NCBI RefSeq assembly: GCF_900105455.1
Contig: NZ_FNSF01000002.1
Location: 427,501 to 491,500 of the forward strand
Direction: 5' to 3'
Origin: Tenacibaculum sp. MAR_2009_124
GTDB taxonomy: Bacteria > Bacteroidota > Bacteroidia > Flavobacteriales > Flavobacteriaceae
DNA: 64,000 nt
Below, one piece after another: positions 24,978 to 33,982 of this stretch. Made by a program: the position numbers and the translations under genes. Within the stretch, counting starts at the first letter, position 1. Each line of letters starts with the position of its first letter. Under the pieces are notes generated by a model. That model saw only the letters and a list, made by a program, of their open reading frames with translations. It did not search any database and was not told where the DNA came from.

Positions 24978-25811
24978 ATGGATAATATTTATACTGAATA
25001 TAACTTTACAATATCACCAAAGGAACCAGGAACTGAGATTTTAATTGCAGAACTTGGTTCTATTGGATTTGAAAGTTTTGTTGAAAATGAAACAGGAGTT
25101 GTAGCCTATATACAGAACAACGACTGGAATGAGAATATGCTCGATGATATATTCGTGTTAAATTCAAAAGAATTCGATATTGAATATTCACATAAAGAAA
25201 TTGAACAAACGAATTGGAATGCTGAATGGGAGAAAAATTTTAAACCTATTCGGGTAGAGAATAAAGTTAGTGTTAGAGCGCCATTTCATGAAAATCCAAA
25301 TTTAGAGTTTGATATTGTTATTGAACCTAAAATGAGTTTTGGAACTGGTCACCATGAAACAACCTATATGATGTTGCAACATCTACTAGATTTGGATGTT
25401 AGCGATAAAAAAGTGTTGGATATGGGGTGTGGTACAGGAATTTTAGCGATATTTGTCGAAATGAAGGGTGCTAAGCCAATTGATGCTATTGACATTGATA
25501 CTTGGTGTTATACAAATTCCTTAGAAAACGTAGAAAGAAATAATTGTAACAATATTTCTGTTTTTGAAGGAGATTCTTTGTTATTAAAGGATAGAAAATA
25601 CGACTTAATAATAGCGAATATTAATCGAAATATCTTGTTAAATGATATGGCGGTATATACGGACTGTTTAAAAGAGAATGGTACATTATTATTAAGCGGA
25701 TTTTATCAAGAAGATATTTCAATCATTGATGATGAAGTGAAGAAGCATAAATTATTGTTAATTAAGACTATAGAAAGAAATAATTGGGTAGCTTTGCGCT
25801 ATCAAAAATAG
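24978..25811 (+). CDS. prmA: Ribosomal protein L11 methyltransferase
   Basis: The 277-residue enzyme trimethylates ribosomal protein L11 using S-adenosylmethionine. Residues 1-90 form the small substrate-recognition domain. The catalytic Rossmann domain begins near residue 105 with EPKMSFGTGHHETT, followed by the SAM-binding loop VLDMGCGTGILAI and the acidic DAIDIDTWC. DLIIANINRNIL corresponds to the N-rich active-site motif of PrmA. The gene is slightly shorter than the 290-residue E. coli enzyme, as is usual in Bacteroidota. It lies between tpiA (5-base gap) and clpS (7-base gap). Confidence 0.95.
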   Translation: MDNIYTEYNFTISPKEPGTEILIAELGSIGFESFVENETGVVAYIQNNDWNENMLDDIFVLNSKEFDIEYSHKEIEQTNWNAEWEKNFKPIRVENKVSVRAPFHENPNLEFDIVIEPKMSFGTGHHETTYMMLQHLLDLDVSDKKVLDMGCGTGILAIFVEMKGAKPIDAIDIDTWCYTNSLENVERNNCNNISVFEGDSLLLKDRKYDLIIANINRNILLNDMAVYTDCLKENGTLLLSGFYQEDISIIDDEVKKHKLLLIKTIERNNWVALRYQK

Positions 25812-25818
25812 TGACAGA

Positions 25819-26094
25819 ATGAGTACAATTGAAAAAATTCAAGAAGAGCTAGATGTTTTAATAAAAGAAACTAGACAACATGAAATTATCTTGTACAATG
25901 ATGATGTAAATACGTTCGATTTTGTAATAGATAGTCTGATAAGTGTTTGTGAACACACTCCAGAACAAGCAGAGCAATGTACCATATTAGTACATTACAA
26001 AGGGAAATGTTCAGTTAAAACAGGTGGTATTAAAGAATTGAAACCAAAATGTTCTAAATTATTGGATTTAGGGCTTTCGGCTGAAATAGTATAG
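25819..26094 (+). CDS. clpS: Clp protease adaptor ClpS
   Basis: The 91-residue adaptor delivers N-degron substrates to the ClpAP/ClpCP protease. The core signature is ILYNDDVNTFDFVIDSL, with the N-N/D-D pocket that reads the N-terminal residue; the helix HTPEQAEQCTILVHYKGKC and the VKTGG-like turn follow. The disordered N-terminal extension is short (about 20 residues). The gene is the third of the tpiA-prmA-clpS operon, and its stop lies one base from the start of the following small gene. Confidence 0.95.
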   Translation: MSTIEKIQEELDVLIKETRQHEIILYNDDVNTFDFVIDSLISVCEHTPEQAEQCTILVHYKGKCSVKTGGIKELKPKCSKLLDLGLSAEIV

Positions 26095-26095
26095 A

Positions 26096-26380
26096 ATGGA
26101 GAACATTTTTAAGTATTATGAGTTTTCTGATTTTTTTGAAGATAAATCAAAAACTTTTTTAGGAGATTTAATATGTTATTCAGAATTAAATGAGGAACAT
26201 TTTTTAATTTTTGAGAAAAAATATTTAGAAGGATCTGACATATATAATTTATATGTGTCAAAATATAACTCAAAAAGAGATATAGGGGGTAAGAAGCCAG
26301 AAATACTGGAGCTTTTAGTGGAAAATTACGATAAATCTATACCTGATCACAGGATTGTTTTAAGGGAGTATTTGTACTAG
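26096..26380 (+). CDS. Unknown small acidic protein encoded after clpS
   Basis: I do not recognise this 94-residue protein. It has no signal peptide or membrane segment. It is rich in Phe, Tyr, Glu and Lys (EFSDFFEDKSKTF, EEHFLIFEKKYLEG) and ends with HRIVLREYLY. The start is one base after the clpS stop, so translation is very likely coupled, which supports it being a real gene. A functional link to ClpS is possible but there is no direct evidence. Confidence 0.6.
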   Translation: MENIFKYYEFSDFFEDKSKTFLGDLICYSELNEEHFLIFEKKYLEGSDIYNLYVSKYNSKRDIGGKKPEILELLVENYDKSIPDHRIVLREYLY

Positions 26381-26744
26381 GAAATAGTGGAATAAAAATT
26401 TTTTTATTTTTTTTGTGACCTTTCAAATAATAGTGTGTCAAACAAATGTAACCAACAAACAAAAAGGGTTTGAAAGTTACAAAAGTTCATTAAATATAGA
26501 AATTATTAGTAATAGTTTGTTTTCCCTAAATTAGAATTCATATTTTAGCGTTATGAATTCATTATCAAAGGCTTCTCTGAGTAAGATTTACTTATGTTAA
26601 TGTTCCCTGAAAGGAGAGTTCTTTTTGAGTAGAAGAAACAAAATATACATTTATATAAAAATATTTACAATAGTAGTAGTTAGTTTTTATACTAAGTTTG
26701 GTTAGACGAAAAGGCCTTGGACAGTTGTTCAAGGTCTTTTTAAT
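26381..26744. other. 364-bp gap with inverted repeats
   Basis: No coding frame is supported. The gap holds an imperfect inverted repeat (GTGACCTTTCAAA at 26415-26427 against TTTGAAAGTTAC at 26469-26480), a perfect 8-bp one (GAATTCAT 26534-26541 and ATGAATTC 26553-26560), an isolated -7-like TAAGTTTG (26693-26700), and the terminator at 26709-26741. Confidence 0.5.
26709..26741. terminator. Terminator between the clpS and tolC operons
   Basis: A 14-bp stem (AAAAGGCCTTGGAC / GTTCAAGGTCTTTT, with G-U pairs on the plus strand) has an AGTT loop. It lies 4 bases beyond the TolC stop and is flanked by T runs in both directions, so it can serve both convergent operons; pairing is best on the plus strand. 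Confidence 0.8.
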
Positions 26745-28136
26745 TTATAGTGTATGCTGATTTAGTACTTTTAGTAATTCGGATTTAGAAATGAAGTATT
26801 TGTATTGAGTATTGATATACTTAAGTTGATTTTCAATGAGCTTAACTTCACGATAGTTTACTAAAAAGAGCGAGCCTTCACCTAAGCTGAATTTACGTTC
26901 TTCACTTTGGACTAAGTTTTTGTAATCAATCACTAAGTTACTTAAAATATTATACTGTTCTTTGTATGAGTTTATTTGTTGAACTGTTCCGTCAATTTTA
27001 TTGGTTAAGTTGATTCTTGTCGAAGAAATATCAAAATCAATTTCTTTAATTTTAATTTTAGCTAGCTTTAAATCTCCACGTTCTTTTCTCAGGAATAGAG
27101 GGATGCTTACGTTAAGTCCTGCTTTATAATTAGAATTATTAAAGGAGTTTATGCTTCTGTAATCGGAAGATAAAAAGTTGTACTGAAGGTCTACTTTAGG
27201 AAGTAAGTTGTTTAATTTTAGTTTTTTGTTAATAATTAAACTCTTCTTCTTTAATTGCAGTTTAACCAATTTAGGGTGATCTTCAATGTTAAAATCTACT
27301 GCATCTGTTATAGAACTGGTTAATACTTCGTCTATAAGATTTACCGTTTGATTATCCGGAACGACGTTGTCGGTTAACTCAAGAGGAACATCGTTATTTA
27401 ACCATAGATAATTAGAGGCCTCTAGTTTGGATTTAATATAGCCGATTTTGGCTTTTTCCAAATCAAGTAACCTATTTTTATAGTTTATACTAGCCTCTAA
27501 GGTGTCTACGGCTGGCTTATCTCCTGACTCAAAGCTGCGCTTTATACTTTGCAATCGTATTTTAGCGTTGACCAAATAATCAGTATATACTTTTTTAGTT
27601 TGGTGATTTTTTAACCATTTAAAATATGTATTTGTAGCTTTAAATAAAATTTTGTTGATTAAAATTTTCTGTTGTTGTACAGATTGTTGATTGTATAATT
27701 TCGCTTGTCTTAGCGAAGCCATTCTTTTATTGGTTAAAAGCCCTTTGGCTAGTGAAATTGATACACCAGCACTGTATAAACCTTCTTTAGGAGTTTTAAA
27801 CTCTGGGTTCAAATACACACCATCGTTACTTTCATAATTGGCTTTAAACTCAATTCCATACCATGTAGGTATTTTGAAAGTGCTATTGAGTTTGTTATAA
27901 TATTCCGTTCCTTTAAAATTTTTTCGATTATAGTCTACTTCAATTTTGGGGTCAAAAGCGCCACGTGCTTTAAGTAGTTTAGCTTCTCCTTTTGAAGATA
28001 CTAGTTGTGCCTGTTTTAAAATAGGGTGGAACTTTTTTACATAGCCTAAATACTCTTCAAATGAAAGTACGTTTGAATTGTCTTGAGAAAAAACAATGGA
28101 ACTAATGAAACAAAAAACGAGTATTAACTTCTTCAT
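26745..28136 (-). CDS. TolC-family outer-membrane efflux protein
   Basis: The 463-residue protein has a signal peptide (MKKLILVFCFISSIVFSQ). Two copies of the long-helix OEP pattern follow: KFHPILKQAQLVSSKGEAKLL and SFESGDKPAVDTLEASINY in the first half, and DHPKLVKLQLKKKSLII and ERKFSLGEGSLFLVNYREVKL in the second. TolC trimers form the outer-membrane and periplasmic tunnel of tripartite exporters. It is the last gene of an operon behind HlyD, ABC and TetR genes, with 38 bases to the HlyD stop. A bidirectional terminator follows. The substrate is unknown. Confidence 0.9.
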   Translation of the reverse strand: MKKLILVFCFISSIVFSQDNSNVLSFEEYLGYVKKFHPILKQAQLVSSKGEAKLLKARGAFDPKIEVDYNRKNFKGTEYYNKLNSTFKIPTWYGIEFKANYESNDGVYLNPEFKTPKEGLYSAGVSISLAKGLLTNKRMASLRQAKLYNQQSVQQQKILINKILFKATNTYFKWLKNHQTKKVYTDYLVNAKIRLQSIKRSFESGDKPAVDTLEASINYKNRLLDLEKAKIGYIKSKLEASNYLWLNNDVPLELTDNVVPDNQTVNLIDEVLTSSITDAVDFNIEDHPKLVKLQLKKKSLIINKKLKLNNLLPKVDLQYNFLSSDYRSINSFNNSNYKAGLNVSIPLFLRKERGDLKLAKIKIKEIDFDISSTRINLTNKIDGTVQQINSYKEQYNILSNLVIDYKNLVQSEERKFSLGEGSLFLVNYREVKLIENQLKYINTQYKYFISKSELLKVLNQHTL

Positions 28137-28174
28137 TGATATGTACGAATTTAAAGCTAAGTAATTGACTTAAA

Positions 28175-29533
28175 TTATTTTTTCTTTTTTTTCTTGGTAT
28201 CCGATTTAATTTCAGGTTGATAAAAGTTCGGAGGGAAACTGTTTATTTGTCTCCATAACTCATACCAAATAGGAACATTTTCAAGTAAGGCAATGGTTCT
28301 TGCACCCGAGCCCACTCTAATAGCAGTAGGCCATGATTCTGTTTTTTTGTCGGGAGATAATAAAACTCTAAACATTCCATTACTACTAATGAAATTTTCT
28401 ATGGCTATAACTTCAGCTCCATAGGTACCATAAGATATATTGGGCCATCCGCTAAATACAATGGCTGGCCATCCATCGAATTGAACTCTAACTTTTTCGC
28501 CAATATGAATTAGAGGTAAGTCAATCGGACGTACAAATATCTCCACAGCTAAATCGTAATTGGCTGGCATGATACTAACCAATTGTTCTCCTTCTTTAAA
28601 AGTTTCACCTAAACCAGACTTTATTGCTTTGTTAATAAAGCCATCTTGAGGCGCTGTGACATATAATAAGCTACCTCTTTTTTTATAGTTGGCTAAATTT
28701 GTTTCTAACTTTGATACTTGAGCTTCTCCATTAAAAGCGCTCGATTGAGCAGTAAATAAAGTGCTTTGTGCTTTTGAAAGTTTATCCGCGTAAGTAGCTT
28801 TTAGTGTTGATATAGCTAACTCGGCGTTCATAACCTTGTTTTTTGATGTTAGAAGTTTGTTTTGTTGTGAAATCAATTTTGCATTGGCTTCTTGAAGTTT
28901 TCCTCTTTTTTCTTCCACATCTTTCACCGCTTTTAGTCCTTCTTTTTGAAGTGTAACAACACGATCAAATTGAATTTTGGCGATTTCATTTTTTATTTTT
29001 ATAGCTTCTAAATCAATACTATCACTCTGAATCTTTAAGTGAGCTTGAATTAACTTGTTTTTGGCTTGATTTAATTTTAAACCTCTTTCTTGTTGTATTG
29101 CATTTATTTGATTTTGTAAGGCTAAAATTTTGTTTTTATAAGCGACAACAGATGATGATTTAGCATTGAGCTGAACTCCTGTTCTTTCAGCAAGCTTTTC
29201 ATCGAAATAATCACTTTTAATTTCAGAAATTCTTAGTATGGTATCACCTTTTTTAACAAAATTACCTTCTTGAACAAACCATTGCTCTATTCGTCCAGGA
29301 ATTTGTGATTGCAAGGTTTGTGGTCTTTGACTTGGTTTTAATGTTGTTACGTTTCCTTTGCTCGTAATATTTTGAGTCCATGGAAGAAACATAATAATGA
29401 AAAGAATAACAATAAAAACAAGTAAGAACTTTTTAAACCTTTTATGATATTCTTTGGTGAAAATTTCCTTTCCTGATTTAAGAGAGGTAAGGTCTATGTA
29501 TTTTGATATTTTATTTTGAGATATATTCAACAT
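28175..29533 (-). CDS. HlyD-family periplasmic adaptor
   Basis: The 452-residue protein has one inner-membrane helix (about 33-54, FLLVFIVILFIIMFLPW). A split biotinyl-lipoyl domain follows (GRIEQWFVQEGNFVKKGDTI near 80-100, and VTAPQDGFINKAIKSGLGET near 290-310). Between the two halves lies a long alpha-helical hairpin of coiled coils (about 110-285), and beta-barrel segments lie near 325-380. It bridges the inner-membrane ABC protein and the TolC channel. The Lys-rich tail (DTKKKKKK) is unusual. The gap to the ABC gene is 11 bases, so the two are almost certainly co-transcribed. Confidence 0.9.
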   Translation of the reverse strand: MLNISQNKISKYIDLTSLKSGKEIFTKEYHKRFKKFLLVFIVILFIIMFLPWTQNITSKGNVTTLKPSQRPQTLQSQIPGRIEQWFVQEGNFVKKGDTILRISEIKSDYFDEKLAERTGVQLNAKSSSVVAYKNKILALQNQINAIQQERGLKLNQAKNKLIQAHLKIQSDSIDLEAIKIKNEIAKIQFDRVVTLQKEGLKAVKDVEEKRGKLQEANAKLISQQNKLLTSKNKVMNAELAISTLKATYADKLSKAQSTLFTAQSSAFNGEAQVSKLETNLANYKKRGSLLYVTAPQDGFINKAIKSGLGETFKEGEQLVSIMPANYDLAVEIFVRPIDLPLIHIGEKVRVQFDGWPAIVFSGWPNISYGTYGAEVIAIENFISSNGMFRVLLSPDKKTESWPTAIRVGSGARTIALLENVPIWYELWRQINSFPPNFYQPEIKSDTKKKKKK

Positions 29534-29544
29534 GAGCGCTTACT

Positions 29545-31203
29545 TTATTTTTTTAAACTTCCATTCTCTAAGACGATATGCTTGTTACATTTGTCTTTCC
29601 AAATAGGATTACTACTCACCACAACTAAACTCCATGGTTGCTTAGGACTGGCTAAAAACTCAATAATTTTTTTCGTTTCGTCCTTTTTAAATTGGTCTAA
29701 AGGGTCTTCTAATATTAAAACTTTAGGTGCTTTCGCAACAGCTCTCGCTAAAACAATTTTCTTTGAAATAGTATAGGCAACTTGCTTACCTTCTGGTTTT
29801 AATATGGTATTTAATCCTTTTGGTTGTAATTTTATATAATTAGTTAAACCAACATTGTTAAGTATTTCAAAAATTTGATCATCTGTAATGTTTGGATCTC
29901 CAAAAGAGATGTTTTCTCTAATAGTTCCTTCAAAAGGAGTTTCTTCGGATAAGGAGAGTCCTAATTTTCCTCGATATTCCTTAATGAAAAGACTTTCTAT
30001 AGAAAGATTATTGATAAAAATGTTTCCAGAAGTGGGAAGGTTTACTCCTGATATTAGTTGCAATAAACTAGATTTTCCGCTACCACTTTCGCCTTCGACA
30101 AGAATTCTATCTTGTGGGTTGATAGTTAATGAAACTTTATTGAGTATTGGTCGGTTCAAATCCTTTACTTCGTAAGTTGCTTCATGTAATTCTATTGTTA
30201 AATTGTCTTCATGAGGAATAACTTCTCCTTCTTGAGCTTCTAAAGGTTTATCATTTACCTGTCCTAATTTCTCAATAGAAGTTAATACATCGTAATAAGA
30301 TTCTAGCCCTAGAATTAGTTTTTCAACAGAAGTAATAATTAATAGGATTATAATTTCAGCGGCAACAAATTGACCAATGTTCATTTTTTGATTTAGTACT
30401 AAAAAACCTCCCATAAAAAGTAAACCAAAGGTTACAAGTACTTTAAAACCTATCATTTTCTTGTATTGAAGAACTAAAATTTTGAAGTGATCCTCTCTTG
30501 CATCAAGATAATCAGAAACAAAATTATCACATTTTTGAAGCGCTAAGTTTGTTTTTCCAGAAACTTTAAAGCTTACCACAGCTCTTGCTACTTCTTGTAG
30601 CCAATGGGCAACTTTATACTTGTGTTTTGATTCTTTTAAGCTGGTATCTAGCCCTTTTTGAGCGGTGTACTTGAATACAGCATAAATTAGAACTACCAGT
30701 AGTAAACCGAAAAATATAAAAAATGGGTGATAAAATGATAAAAGTACCAGAGCGAATATGATTTGTAGGAATGCCGATGGTACGTCAATTAGTAATTTTG
30801 AAAGCCCTTTTTGTATAGTCAGTGTATCGAAAAACCGATTTGCCAACTCAGGAAGGTAATAATTTCTTAGCTCCTTCATTTTTATTTTAGGAAAACGATA
30901 GCTTAATTCAATTGAAGCTCTAGTGAAAATACGTTGTTGGATAGTTTCGATAATTCTCATTTGCATGAGTTTTAAAACACCTGAAAACGCAACTCCACAG
31001 GTTACAAGGATGATTAAGATTACCCAAGACGCTGAAACTTGTGCTCCTTGAATTAAATTGATAATTGCTTGAATTCCAAGAGGGAGTGATAGTGCTACAA
31101 TTCCCTCAAAAATAGCAAAATAAGCAATTTGTAAGATGTCTTTTCTCTCCAGTTTAACTAGTCCTAAAAAACGTTTCCAAGGAGTAAAGGTGTTATTTGT
31201 CAT
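29545..31203 (-). CDS. ABC exporter half-transporter with degenerate ATPase motifs
   Basis: The 552-residue half-transporter has a six-helix type I exporter membrane domain (about 20-310) fused to an ATPase domain (about 330-552). Walker A is intact (GESGSGKSS). The ABC signature, normally LSGGQ, reads VAYTI (in QVAYTISKKIVLARA). Walker B with the catalytic Glu, normally hhhhDE, reads LILED, so Asp and Glu are swapped. The H-loop His is replaced by Ser (LVVVSSNP). A homodimer would therefore have two impaired sites. It lies in a TetR-ABC-HlyD-TolC operon, as in tripartite exporters, and overlaps the TetR gene by 11 bases. No N-terminal peptidase domain is present. ATP hydrolysis is doubtful. 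Confidence 0.85.
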   Translation of the reverse strand: MTNNTFTPWKRFLGLVKLERKDILQIAYFAIFEGIVALSLPLGIQAIINLIQGAQVSASWVILIILVTCGVAFSGVLKLMQMRIIETIQQRIFTRASIELSYRFPKIKMKELRNYYLPELANRFFDTLTIQKGLSKLLIDVPSAFLQIIFALVLLSFYHPFFIFFGLLLVVLIYAVFKYTAQKGLDTSLKESKHKYKVAHWLQEVARAVVSFKVSGKTNLALQKCDNFVSDYLDAREDHFKILVLQYKKMIGFKVLVTFGLLFMGGFLVLNQKMNIGQFVAAEIIILLIITSVEKLILGLESYYDVLTSIEKLGQVNDKPLEAQEGEVIPHEDNLTIELHEATYEVKDLNRPILNKVSLTINPQDRILVEGESGSGKSSLLQLISGVNLPTSGNIFINNLSIESLFIKEYRGKLGLSLSEETPFEGTIRENISFGDPNITDDQIFEILNNVGLTNYIKLQPKGLNTILKPEGKQVAYTISKKIVLARAVAKAPKVLILEDPLDQFKKDETKKIIEFLASPKQPWSLVVVSSNPIWKDKCNKHIVLENGSLKK

Positions 31204-31873
31204 TTACTAAAGTGTTAAGGGTTAAGTTGGTTAAAAAGTCAGTAGGAGTTATAGTTTCACTACAACTGGTTATTGATGGAAAATGTAATTTCATATAATG
31301 CTGATGTAGGGCGCTTTCTGTAATAGTTCCAGCTAAGCTTAAAGCATATTGATACGTGTTGTTAAAAGAAAAAATAATTTCAGCCAATCTTTTTACAACT
31401 CTTTTGTAAGCCATAAAATAACCGACTTTATTTTCCGAATCTACGTCTTTAGTTAAATAAGATTTTGAATTCTCATTAATTACAATTTTGTTTAATAACA
31501 CTTCATTGATATGTCCGTAATTGTTATCTTGTTTCGTAGTTCTGGTAACGACTTCTATTCCTTTAATAAGCTTTTCTTTGGAGTCGTTAATACTATAGGT
31601 TTCCATTACTAATTGATATTCGATCCACCCCCAATACCATGAAGTTAAGTATATTAAAAGTTTATGCTTGCTTTCGAAGTATCGATAGATAGAGCTTTCA
31701 TTGGAGCCTATTTTTTGCCCTAATTTCTTAAAATTAAAGTTTTCAAAACCTATCTCTTCAATTAAAATAATGCTATTCTCTATTATTCTCTTACCCAAGT
31801 TAGATGATTCAGGGTCTTTGATATAGGTGCCTTCAGGGGTGAAAATTTTAATGTTGGAAAGTAAATTTTTCAT
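31193..31873 (-). CDS. TetR/AcrR-family transcriptional regulator
   Basis: Start chosen at 31873 (MKNLLSNIKIF), 226 residues; the frame opens 7 codons earlier, but a -7 box (31899-31892) covers those codons. The N-terminal helix-turn-helix is clear: IIENSIILIEEIGFENFNFK then LGQKIGSNESSIYRYFESKHKLL (about 30-75). The ligand-binding C-terminal part has no recognisable motif. Its 3' end overlaps the ABC gene by 11 bases, so it is the first gene of the export operon and probably controls its own operon. Confidence 0.9.
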   Translation of the reverse strand: MKNLLSNIKIFTPEGTYIKDPESSNLGKRIIENSIILIEEIGFENFNFKKLGQKIGSNESSIYRYFESKHKLLIYLTSWYWGWIEYQLVMETYSINDSKEKLIKGIEVVTRTTKQDNNYGHINEVLLNKIVINENSKSYLTKDVDSENKVGYFMAYKRVVKRLAEIIFSFNNTYQYALSLAGTITESALHQHYMKLHFPSITSCSETITPTDFLTNLTLNTLVNDK

Positions 31874-31891
31874 ACTTAAAATAAATTTTCG

Positions 31892-31899
31892 CAAAAATA
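31892..31899 (-). promoter_or_regulatory. -7 promoter box of the TetR-ABC-HlyD-TolC operon
   Basis: Minus-strand TATTTTTG fits TAnnTTTG exactly, 18 bases upstream of the ATG at 31873. No -33 element is evident. No obvious TetR operator palindrome was found around it. Confidence 0.5.
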
Positions 31900-32087
31900 A
31901 TAGTATTACTTTTAATATTGTGAAGATTGTTGTTAAAATAAAGTCAAAGTTTTATTAATTAACATTTTTATTCAATGTTGTTGTAGGCATAAATTAAAGA
32001 GTAAGGCTAGTATTATGCTCTTTTTTATAAATTAATTTGACGAGAAATGTTATTCTTTCGTTAGGAGGTTATTAGGTGTGAATAAGA

Positions 32088-32519
32088 TTATTTAAGCCTT
32101 GCGAACGCAAAGTCTATTTTAATAGTGTCGCTAGATATTCTAGCATATAGCTTTTCTTCGTTTTTCCAGTATTCTATCTTTTTAGGAAACTTATTCTTTT
32201 CATTTTGACAGGTAAAAGAAGTGTCTGTTTGACTTGTGAATAAAAAATATGTAGGCAATTCATTAACTCCAGTAACTTTTAAATTGAAGATGCCATTGAT
32301 TTTTTCAATCTTCAGAATTTCTTTAAAAACAGTATCTTGTTTTTTAATGGTGTACCCTAAGCCATTTAAATTGTTGTCCCAATTTTCAAAGGATTTTGTA
32401 TTTGAAGTATTAGTAACTCTAATCCATGTTCCAATTAAGAATTCAGGTTTTTCCGATTTAACTTTAGAATTACATGAAATCAATACGAATATGAGATAAA
32501 GAATAGAAAGAGTTCTCAT
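32088..32519 (-). CDS. DUF6265-like lipoprotein
   Basis: The 143-residue protein has a lipoprotein signal with lipobox VLISC (Cys16). The mature part follows the lipocalin-like DUF6265 pattern: FLIGTWIRV, ENWDNNLNGLGYTI, FKEILKIEK, PTYFLFTSQ, then KNKFPKKIEYW and KLYARIS. Such small periplasmic beta-barrel proteins often report or bind a ligand, but no function is established. The assignment rests on motif order. The gene stands alone between the TetR operon and the divergent prfA. Confidence 0.7.
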   Translation of the reverse strand: MRTLSILYLIFVLISCNSKVKSEKPEFLIGTWIRVTNTSNTKSFENWDNNLNGLGYTIKKQDTVFKEILKIEKINGIFNLKVTGVNELPTYFLFTSQTDTSFTCQNEKNKFPKKIEYWKNEEKLYARISSDTIKIDFAFARLK

Positions 32520-32598
32520 AAATCATTTGGTTTTAGTTGTTTGTAGATTGCTCAAATTTAAAGAAAAATTGTAAATTCGCAGTCCAAGATTTGATGCG

Positions 32599-33675
32599 AT
32601 GCTAGATAAATTACAAATTGTTAAACAACGTTATGATGAAGTGTCTGATTTGATTATTCAGCCAGATATTATTTCTGATCAAAAACGATATGTTCAGCTA
32701 AATAAAGAATATAAAGACCTAGGTAAGGTTGTTGAAAAAGCGAATGAATATTCAGGTTTACTGGCGAATATTGAGGAGGCTAAGGAAATTATCTCAGATG
32801 GGAGTGATGCTGAAATGGTTGAAATGGCTAAGATGGAGATAGATGAAGCAAAAAATCGTATACCAGAGTTAGAGGATGAGATTAAGTTTTTGTTAATTCC
32901 AAAAGATCCTGAGGATGCTAAGAATGCAGTTGTTGAATTAAGAGCTGGAACAGGTGGTGATGAGGCAAGTATATTTGCAGGTGATTTATATAGGATGTAT
33001 TCTAAGTATTGTGAAAGCAAAGGGTGGAAGGTTTCTATCGTCGATTATAGTGAAGGGACAAATGGAGGGTTCAAAGAAATACAATTTGAAGTTTCAGGAG
33101 AGGATGTGTATGGAACATTAAAATTTGAAGCTGGTGTACACCGTGTTCAGAGAGTTCCTCAAACAGAAACACAAGGTAGAGTTCATACTTCAGCAGCAAC
33201 CTGTATGGTTTTTCCGGAGGCGGAAGAGTTTGATGTGGAGATTAATCCTAAGGATGTTAGAATAGACTTTTTCTGTTCTTCAGGTCCTGGAGGTCAGTCA
33301 GTAAATACTACATATTCAGCTGTGCGTTTAACACATATTCCTACAGGATTGGTAGCACAATGTCAGGATCAGAAGTCTCAGCATAAAAATAAAGAAAAGG
33401 CCTTTAGAGTGTTGCGTTCTCGTTTGTATGATTTAGAGTTAGCTAAAAAGCAGGCGGAAGATGCAGCAAAAAGAGGTTCGATGGTAACCTCTGGGGATCG
33501 TTCTGCAAAGATTAGAACGTATAATTATCCACAAGGAAGGGTTACAGACCATAGAATAGGATTAACATTATATGATTTACAGAATATTGTAAATGGAGAT
33601 ATTCAAAAGGTTATAGATGAATTGATGTTAGCGGAGAATACTTCTAAGTTAAAAGAGTTAGGAGAAACAATATAA
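32599..33675 (+). CDS. prfA: Peptide chain release factor 1
   Basis: The 358-residue factor reads UAA and UAG stop codons and releases the peptide on the ribosome. The catalytic GGQ motif lies in [37 protein letters not shown] precedes it in the central domain, and [22 protein letters not shown] follows. The N-terminal coiled-coil domain (1-95) is normal. A promoter is suggested by TTG (32548-32550) and TAAATTCG (32572-32579, one mismatch), 21 bases apart. A terminator follows the stop directly. Confidence 0.97.
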   Translation: MLDKLQIVKQRYDEVSDLIIQPDIISDQKRYVQLNKEYKDLGKVVEKANEYSGLLANIEEAKEIISDGSDAEMVEMAKMEIDEAKNRIPELEDEIKFLLIPKDPEDAKNAVVELRAGTGGDEASIFAGDLYRMYSKYCESKGWKVSIVDYSEGTNGGFKEIQFEVSGEDVYGTLKFEAGVHRVQRVPQTETQGRVHTSAATCMVFPEAEEFDVEINPKDVRIDFFCSSGPGGQSVNTTYSAVRLTHIPTGLVAQCQDQKSQHKNKEKAFRVLRSRLYDLELAKKQAEDAAKRGSMVTSGDRSAKIRTYNYPQGRVTDHRIGLTLYDLQNIVNGDIQKVIDELMLAENTSKLKELGETI

Positions 33676-33678
33676 AAG

Positions 33679-33703
33679 AAAGCCCAAATAAAGGGCTTTT
33701 TTT
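33679..33703 (+). terminator. Intrinsic terminator after prfA
   Basis: A 7-bp stem (AAAGCCC / GGGCTTT) with a 7-base loop is followed by TTTTATTTT, 3 bases after the stop. Confidence 0.85.
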
Positions 33704-33982
33704 ATTTTAGTTATTGGTTTGTATTACGATTAAATATTCCTAAATTGCGCCCGATTTGTGTTCTATCTCGAAATTAGGAAATATCTAAGAATTTTATTCT
33801 CTTCTGGGGCAAGCAAAATTTTCATAGTACATTTTTGAATTTTCTTATTTTATAGAATTAAAAGCCTTTTGTCAATTATTTAAATGAATAAAGGTTTGTG
33901 AACTTTTGGTGTATAAAGTAGTAAACCATTGAATAGTTGCAAGAGCCCAAATGAAATAGTATATAATTAAAAATTTTAAAGT
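33704..33982. other. 279-bp gap between prfA and rpsU
   Basis: No coding frame. It holds a 7-bp inverted repeat (TTCCTAA 33737-33743 and TTAGGAA 33774-33780). It must hold the rpsU promoter, but I see no exact TAnnTTTG box. Confidence 0.4.

Noticed and set aside
26693..26700. TAAGTTTG box as promoter of a small RNA ending at the 26709-26741 terminator
   Set aside because: There are only a few bases between the expected start and the hairpin, and no -33 element; chance occurrence is likely in AT-rich DNA.
31996..32023. Hairpin AAAGAG / CTCTTT as terminator of the DUF6265-like gene
   Set aside because: The stem is short, the 12-base loop is long and it lies 65 bases past the stop; support is too weak to list.
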